The position numbers and the translations under genes were made by a program. Shown here in pieces: positions 50,865 to 63,273 of a stretch of DNA of 64,000 nt; positions within the stretch are counted from its first letter, which is position 1; each line of letters begins with the position of its first letter. The notes below the pieces were generated by a model, which saw only the letters and a list, made by a program, of their open reading frames with translations, made no database searches and was not told where the DNA came from. Origin of the DNA: Tetrahymena thermophila SB210 (lineage: Eukaryota > Ciliophora > Oligohymenophorea > Hymenostomatida > Tetrahymenidae); the NCBI RefSeq assembly GCF_000189635.1, contig NW_002476345.1, forward strand, positions 5,211 to 69,210, in the 5' to 3' direction.

Positions 50865-52034
50865 ATGAAAACTGGAATAAATAATTAAAATAAGGAACTT
50901 TTTGAGTCCTTTAAACTAGGCAATACAAATATGAAAAATAGGTTTGTTGTGCCTTCAATTAACAGATGCAGAGCAAATAAATTAAATAATATGCCTGTTG
51001 ACTTAATGGGATATTTTTATATGTAAAGGTATCATAATGCTCTAATTATCACAGATGATTGTTATGTGAATGCAGACTATTTTCCATTTAAAGGGTTAGC
51101 TGGAATTTATAATGAGTAATAAACAAATGCATGGCTAGAAGTAGTTGATAAAGTTCATAGTAGAACTACAAATATATATTTGTCGTTATTTCATCCTGGG
51201 AGAGTAGTTAGTGATTCATAATTACCATAAGGAGTATCTGCTCTTGCACCATCTCAGATTTAGATTGAGGGAAAAAACATGTTTTGTAAAGATGAATTGT
51301 TTTCAGTCCCTTCCGAAATGACAAAAGAAGATATAAATAGAATTAAATTAGATTTTAAGAAAGCAGCTTTAAATGCAAAATAAGCAGGATTTGATGGAAT
51401 ATAAATTAATGCAGGAAACGGTTTTTTAATTGATCAATTTCTTAGAGATGGCTCTAATAACAGAAAGGATGAGTATGGTGGATCAATTCAAAATAGATGC
51501 AGATTTTGTTTGGAAATTATTGATGAGATTCTCACTGTTTATAGTAACGATAGATTATCTATTAAGTTATCTCCAATAAATAAATAATACAGTATGAGTG
51601 ATTCCAATCCTATTGAGCTTATGGCATATCTACTAAAAGAAATTGAAAAGAGAAAATTAGCTTTTGTAGAAATTAAAAAAGTAGGTTATTTAGATATAAT
51701 TCCTACGTAACAAAAATAAACAGAAATAGAATTTAGTAAATATAATCTTGAAGACCCTATGCCAGAATTTTTTAAAATCATAAAGTCATTTTATAACGGT
51801 AATATGATAGCAAATAGTGATTTTCAAAGTTTTGAAGAGGCAAATAGTTTAGTTAGAGATATAGGTTACTAAGCAGTTGCTTTTGAAGTTCTATCTATTA
51901 CTAACCCTGATATTCCTTAAAGAATTAAAGAGAGAGGCAATATAAATAAAAACTTAAGATCAGTCTTCTTGTATAATGGAGATAGGAACGGATACACAGA
52001 TTATCCATATTACATTGCACATTCTAAATTTTGA
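50865..52034 (+). CDS. Old Yellow Enzyme-family flavin oxidoreductase with altered active site
   Basis: A single exon of 389 aa runs from ATG at 50865 to TGA at 52032-52034. It has the TIM-barrel FMN-dependent OYE layout: LFESFKLGNTNMKNRFVVPS at the N-terminus, LSLFHPGRVV in place of the usual Q.WH.GR strand, SALAPSQI, the KKAALNAKQAGFDGIQI helix-strand, and the diagnostic FLIDQFLRDGSNNRKDEYGG followed by NRCRF. Such enzymes reduce activated alkenes using NAD(P)H. Unusually, the segment INAGNGF aligns with the family HSANGY, so the substrate-binding histidine is asparagine and the proton-donating tyrosine is phenylalanine. Activity may therefore be changed or lost, although the fold looks intact. 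No targeting peptide is apparent. Confidence 0.92.
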
Positions 52035-53887
52035 ATTTAGAAAAAAATAATTAATTTTAGAAATATTTTCTAGAATATTTGTTACATATTAATTAAAATT
52101 TATAAATAAATAATTTTTAATTTATCAAAATCTAGTCTTCAAATGAGCTATTTATTATATATTTTATCATTAAATTACAAGATTTTTATCATAAATTATT
52201 CAGTATTTTCATTTGTAAAAATATTTTTTACTTTTTAATCTAAATTCATATCATATATACTTACTGGTACCCCTCCAAGTTAAGGCAAACCATATCCAAG
52301 TTAAGTTTTTAAAAATAACAAAAAATAAAAAATGAAGACTTTAAAAACAAAAAATTTTGATCAATTTAGAAATGATTAGTATTAAGGTTTATACTAAAGA
52401 AAATAAAATATTTATAATAAAATTTGAAACTTTTATTGATAAGCTAAATTTTTATTTACAAATTTTGAATTATTTTATTTATTTTCTTGTAAAATGAAAG
52501 AAGATATTTAATTTTATAAAATCCTACAACTTTCACATATTAAAATCAAAAATAATTTTTGTAGAAGAATAAAGAAACTAAAAATGTATTGAATGATAAA
52601 AAAAATAAAAAATAATTTTTAAAATGATTTTTAAATTTTATTTAAAGTATATTTAAGATGTGATGTTATTGATTTTTATATTTTAACTAATTAAAGCTTT
52701 AAAATTAAAATTAGTTAAAAATGAAAATAAAAAAATGGAAAATACTAATTATGTCAAATTGAAAGATTTAACACTAAAAGGAAAATATTTATTTAATTTT
52801 AAACACTTACAAAATATATAATTTCATCTTTGTCTAGCAAATCAATAAAATACATTGAAAAATATTTTTTTTAACTTGTCAAACAAAGCTGTTTTTGATT
52901 GTTTTTGTAGTGTATCTATAGATATTCTCAAAAAAGACTAAAAATATACAAAGAGCGGGCAAAAATTTAATTTAATCTTGCTCTTAAGCAAGGCGGTTTT
53001 CAAAAATTGAAGAATATTTTTTTAAGTTGTAAATTATTTTGAAAAGCGATTTGACGCAATAGTTGAGTTCCTAAATTATATTCTCCATTTATTTAAAAAT
53101 TAATATTGAGTAAAAAGAAGTTTTTTAAAATTTCTTTAGAAGAGCGAAAATTCAGAAAGACAAAATGATTATAAAATTTATATTTTAATTATAAACAGAA
53201 AAATTAACTAATTTATAATTTAGATTTTCATAGCGAATTACTATAAATTTATCTATAACAAAAAAATATAAATTTTGGGAGGAAAATAGAATTTCAATTA
53301 AAAACTTAGAAAAAAGTAATTATATAAAGAGGTAGTTAGCAGTAATTCCAAAAATAATCATTTGGTTAGTATATTACATGAAATCTATTTTTATAATACA
53401 TGAAAATGTTAGAAATATGAATGAATTTTAAAAGCGAAAATATAAACAGTAAAATTAAAATAGTTTAAAATATTCAAGTACACTTAAGACAATGTCTAAT
53501 CAATGAAATAAAAAATGGCATATGCGATCAATGCAATGGCGTAAATTTATAGGACTAGCACTTAGAAAGAATATTATAACTTAAACATATCTTTCAGATT
53601 TTGCATTTAGATTTAAATTAAGAGGTGATTGAGAGAGAGCTTTTCTATAGTTTAAATGGAATAGTAAATGATAGAGAAGATCTATTATTTAATTTACAGA
53701 ACACATCTTCGATGGTATTGATGAGGATTAAATTAAAGTGGGTAAAAAAAGAAAGAAAGTTTTCGTCTTTGAGTATACCTTTAAAAGATACTAAATTTTG
53801 ATTGTAATCATAAAACAATAATTAAGAAAAACAAAGAAAAATCAAAAAAAAATTAAAAAATCAAATTCTGAAAAGTAAAAATTAAAA
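52035..53887. other. AT-rich intergenic region upstream of eIF4A
   Basis: No supported gene. Slightly less AT-biased islands occur near 52910-52990 ('agagcgggc', 'gctcttaagcaaggcgg') and 53510-53790. The latter carries two overlapping open frames of about 40 codons, too short and non-conserved to call. The 3' part should contain the eIF4A promoter and leader. Confidence 0.5.
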
Positions 53888-56000
53888 ATGAGCGAGGAAC
53901 AAAAGGAAGTAAAACAAGAAAAGACTACCGATATTGAAACCAACTGGTTCGAATCTGTTGATTCTTTCCACAAGTTATAACTTAAGGAAGATCTCCTCAG
54001 AGGTATCTATGGTAAGAGATTCATTTTCTAATATCGATTTAAATAACCTACTTCAATTCAAATTTCTTCTCATTCGTTCTGAGCAATTTTTAACCAAGTG
54101 AAGCAAACTGACTTGACTCTGTAATAAAAACAAAAGAAGTATAATAAATGGTTCTTCATAATTAAGTTTTGAAGAAATAAGTTTAAAATATTTTTGGGTT
54201 TTGTCTTAGAGGGCATGAAATGGCTTTGTGTATAGTAAAAACACTTCTTAATACTTGAACAGCTAAGAAGGTTGTTTGCCTATAGGAAAAATATGTGATA
54301 AAAAATGCCTAAACTTCAATTTCTTTAATGCATTTTTATTCAGGTTTAATCCCTTGTTAAAAATATATCTGTTGAACAACATGATTTTGTTTAAAAAAAC
54401 TATAATTCTGAAGCATGATGTAAAACTAGCTAACAAACTAACTAACTAATATCACAGCATAAATATTCCAACAACAAAAATTTTAGATTTGCTAGTAAAA
54501 AATAATAGCTCAGATTAATAAAATGTTTTGAGTTAAAAAATAAATGATGATCTTGGTTGAGAAAAGCTTTAATTAATGAGAATTAGAAGAATTTTAAAAA
54601 TTTATTTCATTAAATAACTTAAGCTAAATATTATTTTATTAAATAGGTTATGGTTTCGAAAAGCCCTCCCCCATCCAACAATGCGGTATTATCCCTATCA
54701 TTAAGGGTAAAGATACTATCGCCCAAGCCCAATCTGGTACTGGTAAGACTGCTACTTTCTCTATTGCCACTTTATAAGTCATCGACACTAGCTCTCCCCA
54801 CACTTAAGCTTTGATTCTTGCCCCCACCAGAGAATTAGCCCAATAAACTATCACCGTAAGAAGAATTTTTAATATTATAAAGCAAACACAAACATATATA
54901 CATTCATACGTAGTTAGTCTTTATACTTTTAGAGAATTTTTTTCATTTTAGGAGTTAATCTTAAAAGAAATAATCTTTCTCTTTTAGAAAAAGTCTAATA
55001 TATCAGAGAGTATCTTTCTTTCACTTTGTTGTATGTAACAGAATAGTCAAGCGAAAGATCTCTTTATAATTTAAATAGCATAGCAATTAATTACTTAGCA
55101 GCAAAATATTAAGAATATTTTTTAAATAAAAAGGTTATTATGTACTTAGGTGAATTCTTGAAGGTCTCCGCCTATGCTTGCACTGGTGGTACTGATCCCA
55201 AGGAAGATAGAAAGAGATTAAGAGAAGGTGTCCAAGTTGTTGTTGGTACCCCTGGTAGAGTTTTGGATTTAATCTAAAAGAAGACTTTAGTCACCGATCA
55301 CTTAAAATTATTCATTTTGGACGAAGCCGATGAAATGTTAGGAAGAGGTTTCAAGGATCAAATTAACAAAATCTTCTAAAACTTACCCCACGATATCTAG
55401 GTTGCTCTTTTCTCTGCTACCATGGCTCCCGAAATTCTTGAAATTACCAAGTAATTTATGAGAGACCCCGCTACTATCCTTGTCAAGAATGATGACTTGA
55501 CTTTGGACGGTATTAAATAATTCTACATCGCCTTAGATAAGGAAGAATGGAAGTTTGACACCTTAGTCGAATTATACAATAACATCGAAATCGCTTAAGC
55601 TATTATCTATTGCAACACCAAGAAGAGAGTCGATGAATTAAGAGACAAGCTTATTGAAAAGAATATGACCGTCTCTGCTATGCACGGTGAAATGGACCAA
55701 TAAAACAGAGATCTTATTATGAAGGAATTCAGAACCGGTACCTCCAGAGTTCTTATCACTACTGATTTGCTCTCCAGAGGTATTGATATCCATCAAGTCA
55801 ACTTGGTTATCAACTACGACTTACCCCTTAAGAAGGAATCTTATATTCACAGAATCGGTAGATCTGGTCGTTTCGGTAGAAAGGGTGTTGCCATCAACTT
55901 CGTCGTCCCTGCTGATGCTAAGTTCCTTAAGGAAACTGAAAAGTATTATCAAACTCAAATTGTTGAAATGCCTCTCGATGTCTCTCAAATCTACGAGTGA
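53888..56000 (+). CDS. EIF4A: Translation initiation factor eIF4A, DEAD-box RNA helicase
   Basis: Three exons (53888-54011, 54647-54855, 55134-56000) sum to 1200 nt, giving 399 aa. All helicase motifs are present: Q motif ([11 protein letters not shown]), I (AQSGTGKT), Ia (PTRELAQQ), GG (CTGGTD), Ib ([10 protein letters not shown]), II (DEADEML), III (SAT), IV ([13 protein letters not shown]), V (LLSRGIDI) and VI ([13 protein letters not shown]). The protein unwinds mRNA 5' leaders within eIF4F. Length and the [14 protein letters not shown] region across the first splice fit eIF4A rather than other DEAD-box proteins. Exons are richer in C-ending codons than any other gene here, as expected for a highly expressed gene. 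Introns are 635 and 278 nt, much longer than others in the window. The frames at 55783-56064 are shadows. Confidence 0.97.
54012..54646 (+). other. Long intron 1 of eIF4A (635 nt)
   Basis: GTAAGA donor and AAATAG acceptor. It splits the codon between IY and GYGFEKPS. It is several times longer than most introns here and contains less AT-biased stretches, especially about 54195-54300. Introns of translation genes often host small nucleolar RNAs. A box-C-like ATGATGA at 54544-54550 has no box D downstream, and no clear H/ACA fold could be confirmed by eye. Confidence 0.8.
54856..55133 (+). other. Intron 2 of eIF4A (278 nt)
   Basis: GTAAGA donor after ...QQTIT and AAAAAG acceptor before VIMYLGEF. 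It is AT-rich, with no embedded gene recognised. Confidence 0.85.
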
Positions 56001-57574
56001 GAAAGCTATTAATGCTTTTTCGCTGGTTGATTATATCAAAACAGTTCTGAAATCTAAAATATAATTTAAACCAAACATTTAAACAGCATTATAAAATACA
56101 TCCGTATTATTAAACATAAAAATCAATATCAATCATTATTAATCATCTATCATGCTAACTTATTATCAAATAATTCAATAATCTACATGAAATTACTTAA
56201 GTGTAACCCTATTGTATATTTAGTCGTATCATGGTATATATTTTTTGAATAAAGTTTAAACTCTGTCTCCTTCATTTTCTTTTCTCACACATTTTTTTTA
56301 GCTAATAACCTAAAGTAATCATAAAACCTCAAAAGCAGGTTATCTTTTCTCTTAACTAATGCTATTTTTATATATTTTACTGAAATTATTATTATAAATT
56401 AGGACAACTTCAAAATACAAAAAATATATTAGCCATTAAAATTTCATTGCAAATAAAGCCTAAGTAGCATATTTACAAATCATTTCATACTTTTCAATTT
56501 TTAAAAAATTGTTAATTAATGTACCATATAAGAAGTTTAGTTTTTAAGGTTAAATAAATACACTTCTTTATTTTGAAAAATAAAGTAAAGTATTTAAATA
56601 TTTTTGTAAAAACTGATCAATTTCAATAGCATTTTACATTCATTGTGAATCAATATTTCTATGTAAATTTAAACAATTATAGAAAATTTTTTATCCATTT
56701 AATTTAAACTGTTTTTCTTCATTAAAATCAATCTTCAATTTCATTATGATGAACATGAATTAATAATTTTTTAAAATATACAATTCAAATATTCAAAAAT
56801 AAAACAAATATTTTATTGTAATAAATTATAATCTCATCAAATTAAAAAAAGAATGTAAAGCATTTAAATAATATGAGATATTACTCATTGTTGATTAATT
56901 TTTAAATCATTTTAAAATATTTATAAAATAATACACTTAAAAATATAAAACTTGAATTGCATGTTATAATAAAATAATTAAAATTATATTGAAATATTCA
57001 TAAAATAATTATTTAATATAAAGATTATTAATAAAGTAAGAGATAAATTTTCTTAGTAATATAAAATATTGAGAATAGCTTTATTAATGACCATAAATTA
57101 ATGATTCTTTCTTTAGACGTTCTTCAAAAAATAAATTGTTGATGGTAATAAATTATAATCTCATCAAAATAAAATATACACTCAAAATAGATATAACCAT
57201 TTTATACTTAATAATAATACTAATCAAAATAAATACATAAAATTAGTCTAATCTAGCATTTATGTTGAAATATTTAATTATAATTTTACTATAAATAAAT
57301 CAAATTATTTGTAAAAACAAAAAAACCTTTTTTAATATCAATTATTTTAATCTTTTATTTTGAAAGAAATAGGAAAATATTTGCTTGCTTGCATAAAAAT
57401 TTTCAAATATTTAAAAAGAAAAATAATCAAAAATTAAATTTAATTTGTTAATTTTTTTAAACATTCTCACATAATTTTCTCCAATTTTCTCATAAAAATT
57501 ATTCATTAAAAATACAAATGAAATTATGGTTAAAACTATTTTCTTATTTTAATCCAAATTCTCTGAGTTCTTTT
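56001..57574. other. AT-rich intergenic region between convergent genes
   Basis: The region holds the 3' flanks of eIF4A and of the minus-strand TMBIM gene. No gene, RNA or clear repeat is supported apart from a short repeated 'taataaattataatctcatcaaa' string near 56820 and 57150. Confidence 0.55.
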
Positions 57575-58488
57575 TCAATCAGATCTACCAAGGATTTCTA
57601 AAATATAAAGGAAAATATTAATAATGTCCAAGTATAGTTGGAGAGAGGCAATAATATAGTCATCGATTTCATATGAGTAAGTCTTGTTATCCATCAGTAA
57701 TTATGTATCATAAATGATGTAAATTGAAAAAATGATGACACCAAAACAGCAATATATGATATGAGCAACATTATTGTTTGTAAATAGTAAAAAGAGACCA
57801 GCAAGACTAAAAACAAAGAGGCAAACAAATAGAAGACCTCCCATGACTGTAAAATCAGTTTTAGTTGTAAATGCATAAACAGTTAAAGCTATAAACATTG
57901 CTATATTATTAAAAATCAATTTAGATTATTATAAAATAAATCAAGAAATAATATAGAGCTTCTCTATATGGAAAATATTATTTAATTTGTTCATTTAATT
58001 TTTAGATGAATAATAAGTTTTTGAAATAAAAGTGTTTGTTTACCCATAGTCAAAAGAGCTGCCATAATAACAATTCTAGGGGAATAAAGAACACAAATCT
58101 AAGCAACGATATAAGACTCGAATAAAGTAAATAGGAATAGACATATGTAATTCGTAGGAACTTCTCTTGCGAATTTCCTGTAGCAAACAATCATGATGCA
58201 GAGGATTAAAGTCATAACAATTGAAACATAAAACAACCAAAGGTTAGAAGAATCTTTTAAAAAGCTATTAAATCCAGAGTTTTCAATTGCGATGAAGCAC
58301 ATAGCACAAGTAATACCAATTTGAACTGATAAAATAGAGTATACTTTAGTAATGAATTTCATTCTGGTGTCATGTCCTAATAAACCTTTAGAACTACCGT
58401 AATCATATCCAGTGTTTTCATTAGCCCCATAGTTAGGATAGTTGTTATTTTGACTGTAGGGTTGGTTCTAGTTCTCTAAATCTGCCAT
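57575..58488 (-). CDS. TMBIM / Bax-inhibitor-1-like (LFG family) membrane protein
   Basis: Two exons (58044-58488 and 57575-57900) with a 143-nt intron (57901-58043) give 256 aa. A hydrophilic N-terminus rich in N, Y, P and Q (MADLENQNQPYSQNNNYPNY) precedes about seven membrane spans, beginning at TKVYSILSVQIGITCAM. Conserved LFG features are the segment before the first span, the late FSIYIIYDTQLLMDN and YIIASLQLYLDIINIF with its acidic residues, and the short C-terminal ILGRSD. The family regulates calcium release from ER/Golgi membranes and stress responses. Two partial open stretches at 57694-57919 and one at 58099-58362 are pieces of this gene or its shadows. Confidence 0.94.
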
Positions 58489-59465
58489 TTTCTAGAATAT
58501 CTTTTTTGTTTTGTTTATCTAAAATATTTTTCAGAACTTTTCTAAATATAGATACAATAAATGAATCTTATTATCAATATTATTTAGTTAATATTTAATA
58601 TAAAAATTTGATCTCTACTAATTGATAAGTTAATCGTTTTTTGCTAATAAAATTAATTAATTGAATCGTTTTTATGCAATATATTGTACATTTATATAAA
58701 ATTGTTTATTTTATTTTAGAATATATTAATTTTTCTATCATTTTCAATAACGAAAATATGTTTAGACTCATCAGATATTATTATTATATATTTAATTTGA
58801 AATTATCTCAGCTTCTTATTTAAGAAATATAATATCTTTTATCTATTTTTTAATTATTTCCATATTTTAATAAAATATTTTTTCTAATCCTAAATAATCA
58901 TATGAATAAATTATATTTTTTTAGTATTTATTATAATTTTTTGTTTAAAAATTTAACTTAAAATAAACCAGCTAATCAACATTTAATAAGCATAAAAAGT
59001 GCTAAATTACTTATTTAATATTCAATTTAGTCATAAATCAATTTTGAAAAAAAATAAAGAATGCTTTAAATTAAATATGTTTGAATCAAAAAATACTTTT
59101 GTTTCAATTCACTATTTTATTTTTTCAATTTAATTATATCAATTTTTACCTTAATTGAAATTCATAAAATTTTTAATAATTTGTAATAAAACAAAATATT
59201 TTAAATTATTTCAATTTGAGAGCTTATTTTTATCTAAAAGATTTTTAAAAATCTACAAAATTAAGTATGAAATAAACAAATTAATTTGCAACTATTATTT
59301 TAAAATAAATTAGTAAAATTATTCTAAACTGATATAAAATATTGTAAAATTATCATTTTTTATATATAAACTAAGCACTCATAATTAACTATACAAAATA
59401 TATTAAATATTTAAACACTTTAAATGAATTAATAATTATTATTTAACATTAATAAATATGTTATT
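58489..59465. other. AT-rich intergenic spacer
   Basis: The region is upstream of the TMBIM gene and downstream of the next minus-strand gene. No feature is supported. Confidence 0.6.
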
Positions 59466-60890
59466 TCAAATACTGAAATCATCTAATTTAATTTCTTTTA
59501 CTTTTTTAGAGGGAATACTAAAAGGATTTAGTGTATTAACTTACTTTTATTCTGGTTTTTTACTTTTTTCAACAATTTACATTTCTAATTTAAAAAAAAA
59601 AATTTAAAACTAATACAATTATTCAAAATTATTAATACCTCCATCATCATTTCCATCTTTCTCATCTTCAGCATCAGGAATTTTAGATTAATCTTCTTGA
59701 TCACAAATCTCCTTTAATTTTCTTTTTTTATTCAAATCCTCAACAGGTCTTCTAATCCTTAACAGTTAAGATACAAAATATCTTTTTTATTAAGCCTTAA
59801 GCAGTTTTATATCAGACTCTTTATACCCTTCTTATTCTTCAGTCTTGATTTTTGATAAATTTACATAAGAAATTTTTAAAATTAAGAATTTTTACTTCTT
59901 TTGACTTTGGAAGCTCTGGTTATTTGCGATTAATAAGTTTCATGATACTTCTGGATTCAGACAAGGATTTAATATTTTTAACATCTTCAACAGCTCTTAA
60001 ACCTTCAAAAGTATCCTCGGTTTTTTTGATATTGGTGAATTCTCTATCCTCTTCTATGTCATTGTTACTTTCATTTTAAAATATGTCTTTGATCAAATCT
60101 ATTTTTTACGTGTTAAAATTATTTTATTATCCATAATTATTATTGTGTCTAGAATATATCAATTTTTAACATGAACTACTTTAAAAGATAATATTTTTAA
60201 GAATATTTAATAAGTTAACTTAATTACTGCGAATAAAGTAATTTTCCTTTTTGGGTTTGGCTATTTCTTCTTTGCCTTAATTATCTTTGTTAATTACTTC
60301 TTTGTTTTAATTTTCTCCTATGTAGTCAAGGATGCTGTTTAGTGTAATCTTCATATTTGTATCAACTTCGAATAACAATTAAAAGATATTTGTTTCATTT
60401 CTTCCTTACAATTAAGTAATTCTTTTAACTTTAACTCCAATCTTTTTAATATCTTTTAAACAGAATAAATATTTATCAATACAAAATACTAAATTACATT
60501 TAATGAGCAAATCAGTTAACAAATTAATTGCATGCTCTTGTGCTTTCTTAAATCCTTTAAGTAATATTTTGGTTTTAGCTATTATTGTATTTAAATTTAA
60601 AAAAATAAATTATACCTACAGAAATCAAATATTAAGACAAGAATATTTTCATCTATTGTTTAAAATAAATTAATTAAAAATCTAGCATATTGCTTTTAAT
60701 CTTTATTATGTGCATTTTACTAGTTTAACATTTGTATCTGAATGTCCTTTGTTTTCTGAGAATGTTAATTCCTACTTTTATTTCTACATTTTGGTTTCTT
60801 GCTAAGCTTTTTCAAGTTTTAATTAAAATTTCTGCCAAATATATTTGAAATCTTCTTATTATTATCATAAAAAAGTGTTGTGTTTGTTGC
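59466..60890 (-). CDS. Unrecognised charged protein, 5' end unresolved
   Basis: The frame is open over three inferred exons, ending at TGA 59466-59468. Introns are about 60579-60619 (41 nt, GTAGGT...AATAG) and about 59865-59916 (52 nt, GTAAAA...TCAAG). The product has a basic N-terminal segment (NLKKLSKKPKCRNKSRN) and a predicted folded part with several cysteines (LIKCNLVFCIDKYLFCLKD, then KRITQLQGRNETNIFQLL). An acidic, disordered middle and tail follow (DAEDEKDGNDDGG). The most upstream exon has no in-frame ATG in the expected place, so the true start or an upstream intron is missing from this model. The plus-strand open stretch at 59852-60079 is a shadow. Function unknown. Confidence 0.6.
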
Positions 60891-61169
60891 TATTATTTAT
60901 TTAATAAGATTTTCTTAAAAATCTTACTTCTAATTAATTGTAAAATTATATCTAAAATATATCAAAACATTATTGATGGCTATTTATATACCAACTTTAA
61001 AACAAAATGCACATTAAACATTTGTTATGTTTATAAACAAAAAATTATTTACATTGAGATTTTATAAAATATATTATTATTTATTTAACATATTTAGTTA
61101 GTTAGTTAGTTATTTACTTTTTTAGGAAAAAAATTATATTAAATGTCTTCATATATATTTGTTTATTCA

Positions 61170-63273
61170 TCAAACTTCTCTTGAGTATGATTTAAAAATT
61201 ATTTTGAATATTGAATGGAATTTCTCAAACATCATCAATTTGAAGTAAACCCAAGCAAGTCTAGAGTAGTACCCAATAAAAGAAGGATTCAACACTTAAA
61301 CTACAAAATTTGTAAACTTTACTGCTCTATCTCTAGTAGTTCCACCTAAAGTAGCATTGTGGATAGCTATAATGTTATTAGCTCTGATCATAAAAATCAT
61401 TTCAGGAGGAAGATCTTGAACAAGTAAGCTAATTTTTTCAAAGCTTATCAAGTTTTGCTGGTAGAGAATCTTTCTATCTTCCTTTCCCATTCCACTACCT
61501 AATTTTGTCTTACTTTCCATAGTTCTAAACAGGAAAATCACTGGTAAATATCTATAGTGTTATCCTATTCCTAAAGACTCAGCTATTTTTTTCATTCTAG
61601 TATAATTGAATGTTACTAAAGAATACCACAACTCACAAAAGTCTTTTTATATTTAAGGTGGTACATCAACATAAAATCCATGATCAATTAAAACTATTTA
61701 AGGTTTTTTCTATTACAAATTTATTTTTTTCAATAAAAATTTTTAAGTAAATTTTTAAATAAATTACAGGATCATTTGGATGTTATCTTACAAAAATATT
61801 TCCTGGGTGAGGATCTGCATGCACATGCTAAATAAATAAATAAATTAAAAGTATTAATAATTTTTTTATTGATACAATGATTACAGCTGTTTTAAAAAGC
61901 ATTCTTCCCATAACATCAATCAAAATATTTGCACATTCTAATGGTTTAAGGTTCATATTTTCTATCCCTTTTTTATCATTAATCTAAATAATCAAAAAAA
62001 GTTATTCATTGTATTTAATTTCAATAAAATAGTTTATTTAAATTATCTATTTTATAAGTTTGTAATAACTAATTTACCTTAACACCTCTAACAAATTCCA
62101 TAGTCAAAACTCTCTATGACATATTATCATGGAAATATTAAGGAATATATAACTAATCGTAGTTTTTAAATTGCTCTCTTGTCAAATCAGCATTACTTCT
62201 TTCATTGTAAAAGTTAAGCTCCTATTAAAATAAAAATAAATTTAATTTTTTAACTTTAAAATAAAATTTAAGTTACTTCTAAAAGCACTTTTTAGAAATT
62301 AGAAAACTAGTCATGCATTTTTATGTTTTTAAAGTCTGGTGATTTTTGCAAAAACCAATCACATAATTTCACAATTTAGCTAATAACAGTTAAATCATAG
62401 TGAGTTTAAGTACGTAAAAAAGGAAACTGTATTTTAACAGCGACTTCCTATCCATTTTTTTTCAACTTTGCCCTATGCACTTAAGCTAGAGAAGCTGCTG
62501 CTATAGCTTCTTTATCAAATTCACTAAATACATCTTCTATTTTTCCAATATCTTTTTCTAATACTACTTTTATTTCTTCAAATGGTAAACTTGGTCCACT
62601 ATCTTAAAGCACTTTTAACACATCTGTATATTCTCTATTAATTTAAATTAATAATTATTATTTTTATTTAGTTATAAAAATTCTACAATCAAAATGCATT
62701 GCATAATTAAATGACTTATTTATTATTTTATTTAATAAAATTAAAGGATTCTAAAATAGGGTTACTTTGGCATTATTCTTTCAAGATTTCCAAGATATTA
62801 GCCAGCTTTAAGATAAATACCTCTATTAACTAAACTCAGTTCTAAAATTTTCTTTGCCACTTATGTGTGAATCTATATTCAAATTCAATATATCTAACAT
62901 TTGTTTATGGTTTACTTAAATTAATATTACTTCTTCTCTTCTGGCTATGTACTCATCTGTATTATAAACTAAATCTCCGAATCCTGTCTGGTAAGCATAT
63001 ATGCTTGAACCAACTAGTTTAATAATTTTTATTTATGCAATGATTGCTTATTTTGATCTATTATTGATTACCTATGTAAGCAGCTCTGAAAGAGTTAAAG
63101 AAACCATTAAAGATACCTTAAGCATCCCTTTTTGATTATTCATCAATGATGAATTTATATGTTACTAACCCTCTAATTTGTTAAAATAGATTTAATGTTC
63201 ATAAGATTTAAAGGATTTTATAACTTTACCCAAATCCTATAACTGCAGATCTCTTTATAAATTTTTTAAACAT
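61170..63273 (-). CDS. ADCK1: ABC1/ADCK1-type atypical kinase
   Basis: ATG at 63273 and TGA at 61170-61172, with about eight short introns, for example after FNSFRAAYIG, after RREEVILIQ, after RIMPK and after HPNDP. Diagnostic ABC1/UbiB motifs appear in order: the KxGQ motif (NRGIYLKAGQYLGNLERI), the alanine-rich loop (AIAAASLAQVHRAK), ELNFYNERSNA, the catalytic-loop HVHADPHPGNIFVRQHP and metal-binding LIDHGFY. The C-terminal region ends with a MIFMIRANNIIAIHNATLGG-like segment, as in ADCK1. Family members are mitochondrial and affect lipid or coenzyme Q metabolism. The N-terminus (MFKKFIKRSAVIGFG) is basic and may be a targeting sequence. Exact exon boundaries were checked only in part. Confidence 0.9.

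Noticed and set aside
53714-53780. Possible tRNA-like hairpin (ggtat...atacc ends)
   Set aside because: Only about five end base pairs form, the T-arm-like loop is non-canonical and no anticodon arm is present, so it is probably part of the eIF4A leader or promoter.
53948-53960. tRNA B-box-like string (ggttcgaatct)
   Set aside because: It lies inside eIF4A exon 1 (codons for WFES); no acceptor stem or A-box surrounds it.
54544-54550. Box C-like ATGATGA in eIF4A intron 1
   Set aside because: No box D (CTGA) follows before the splice acceptor, and no terminal stem is visible, so a C/D snoRNA is not supported.
55783-56064. 93-codon plus-strand open stretch overlapping eIF4A
   Set aside because: It is an alternate frame of eIF4A exon 3; the true frame carries helicase motifs V and VI.
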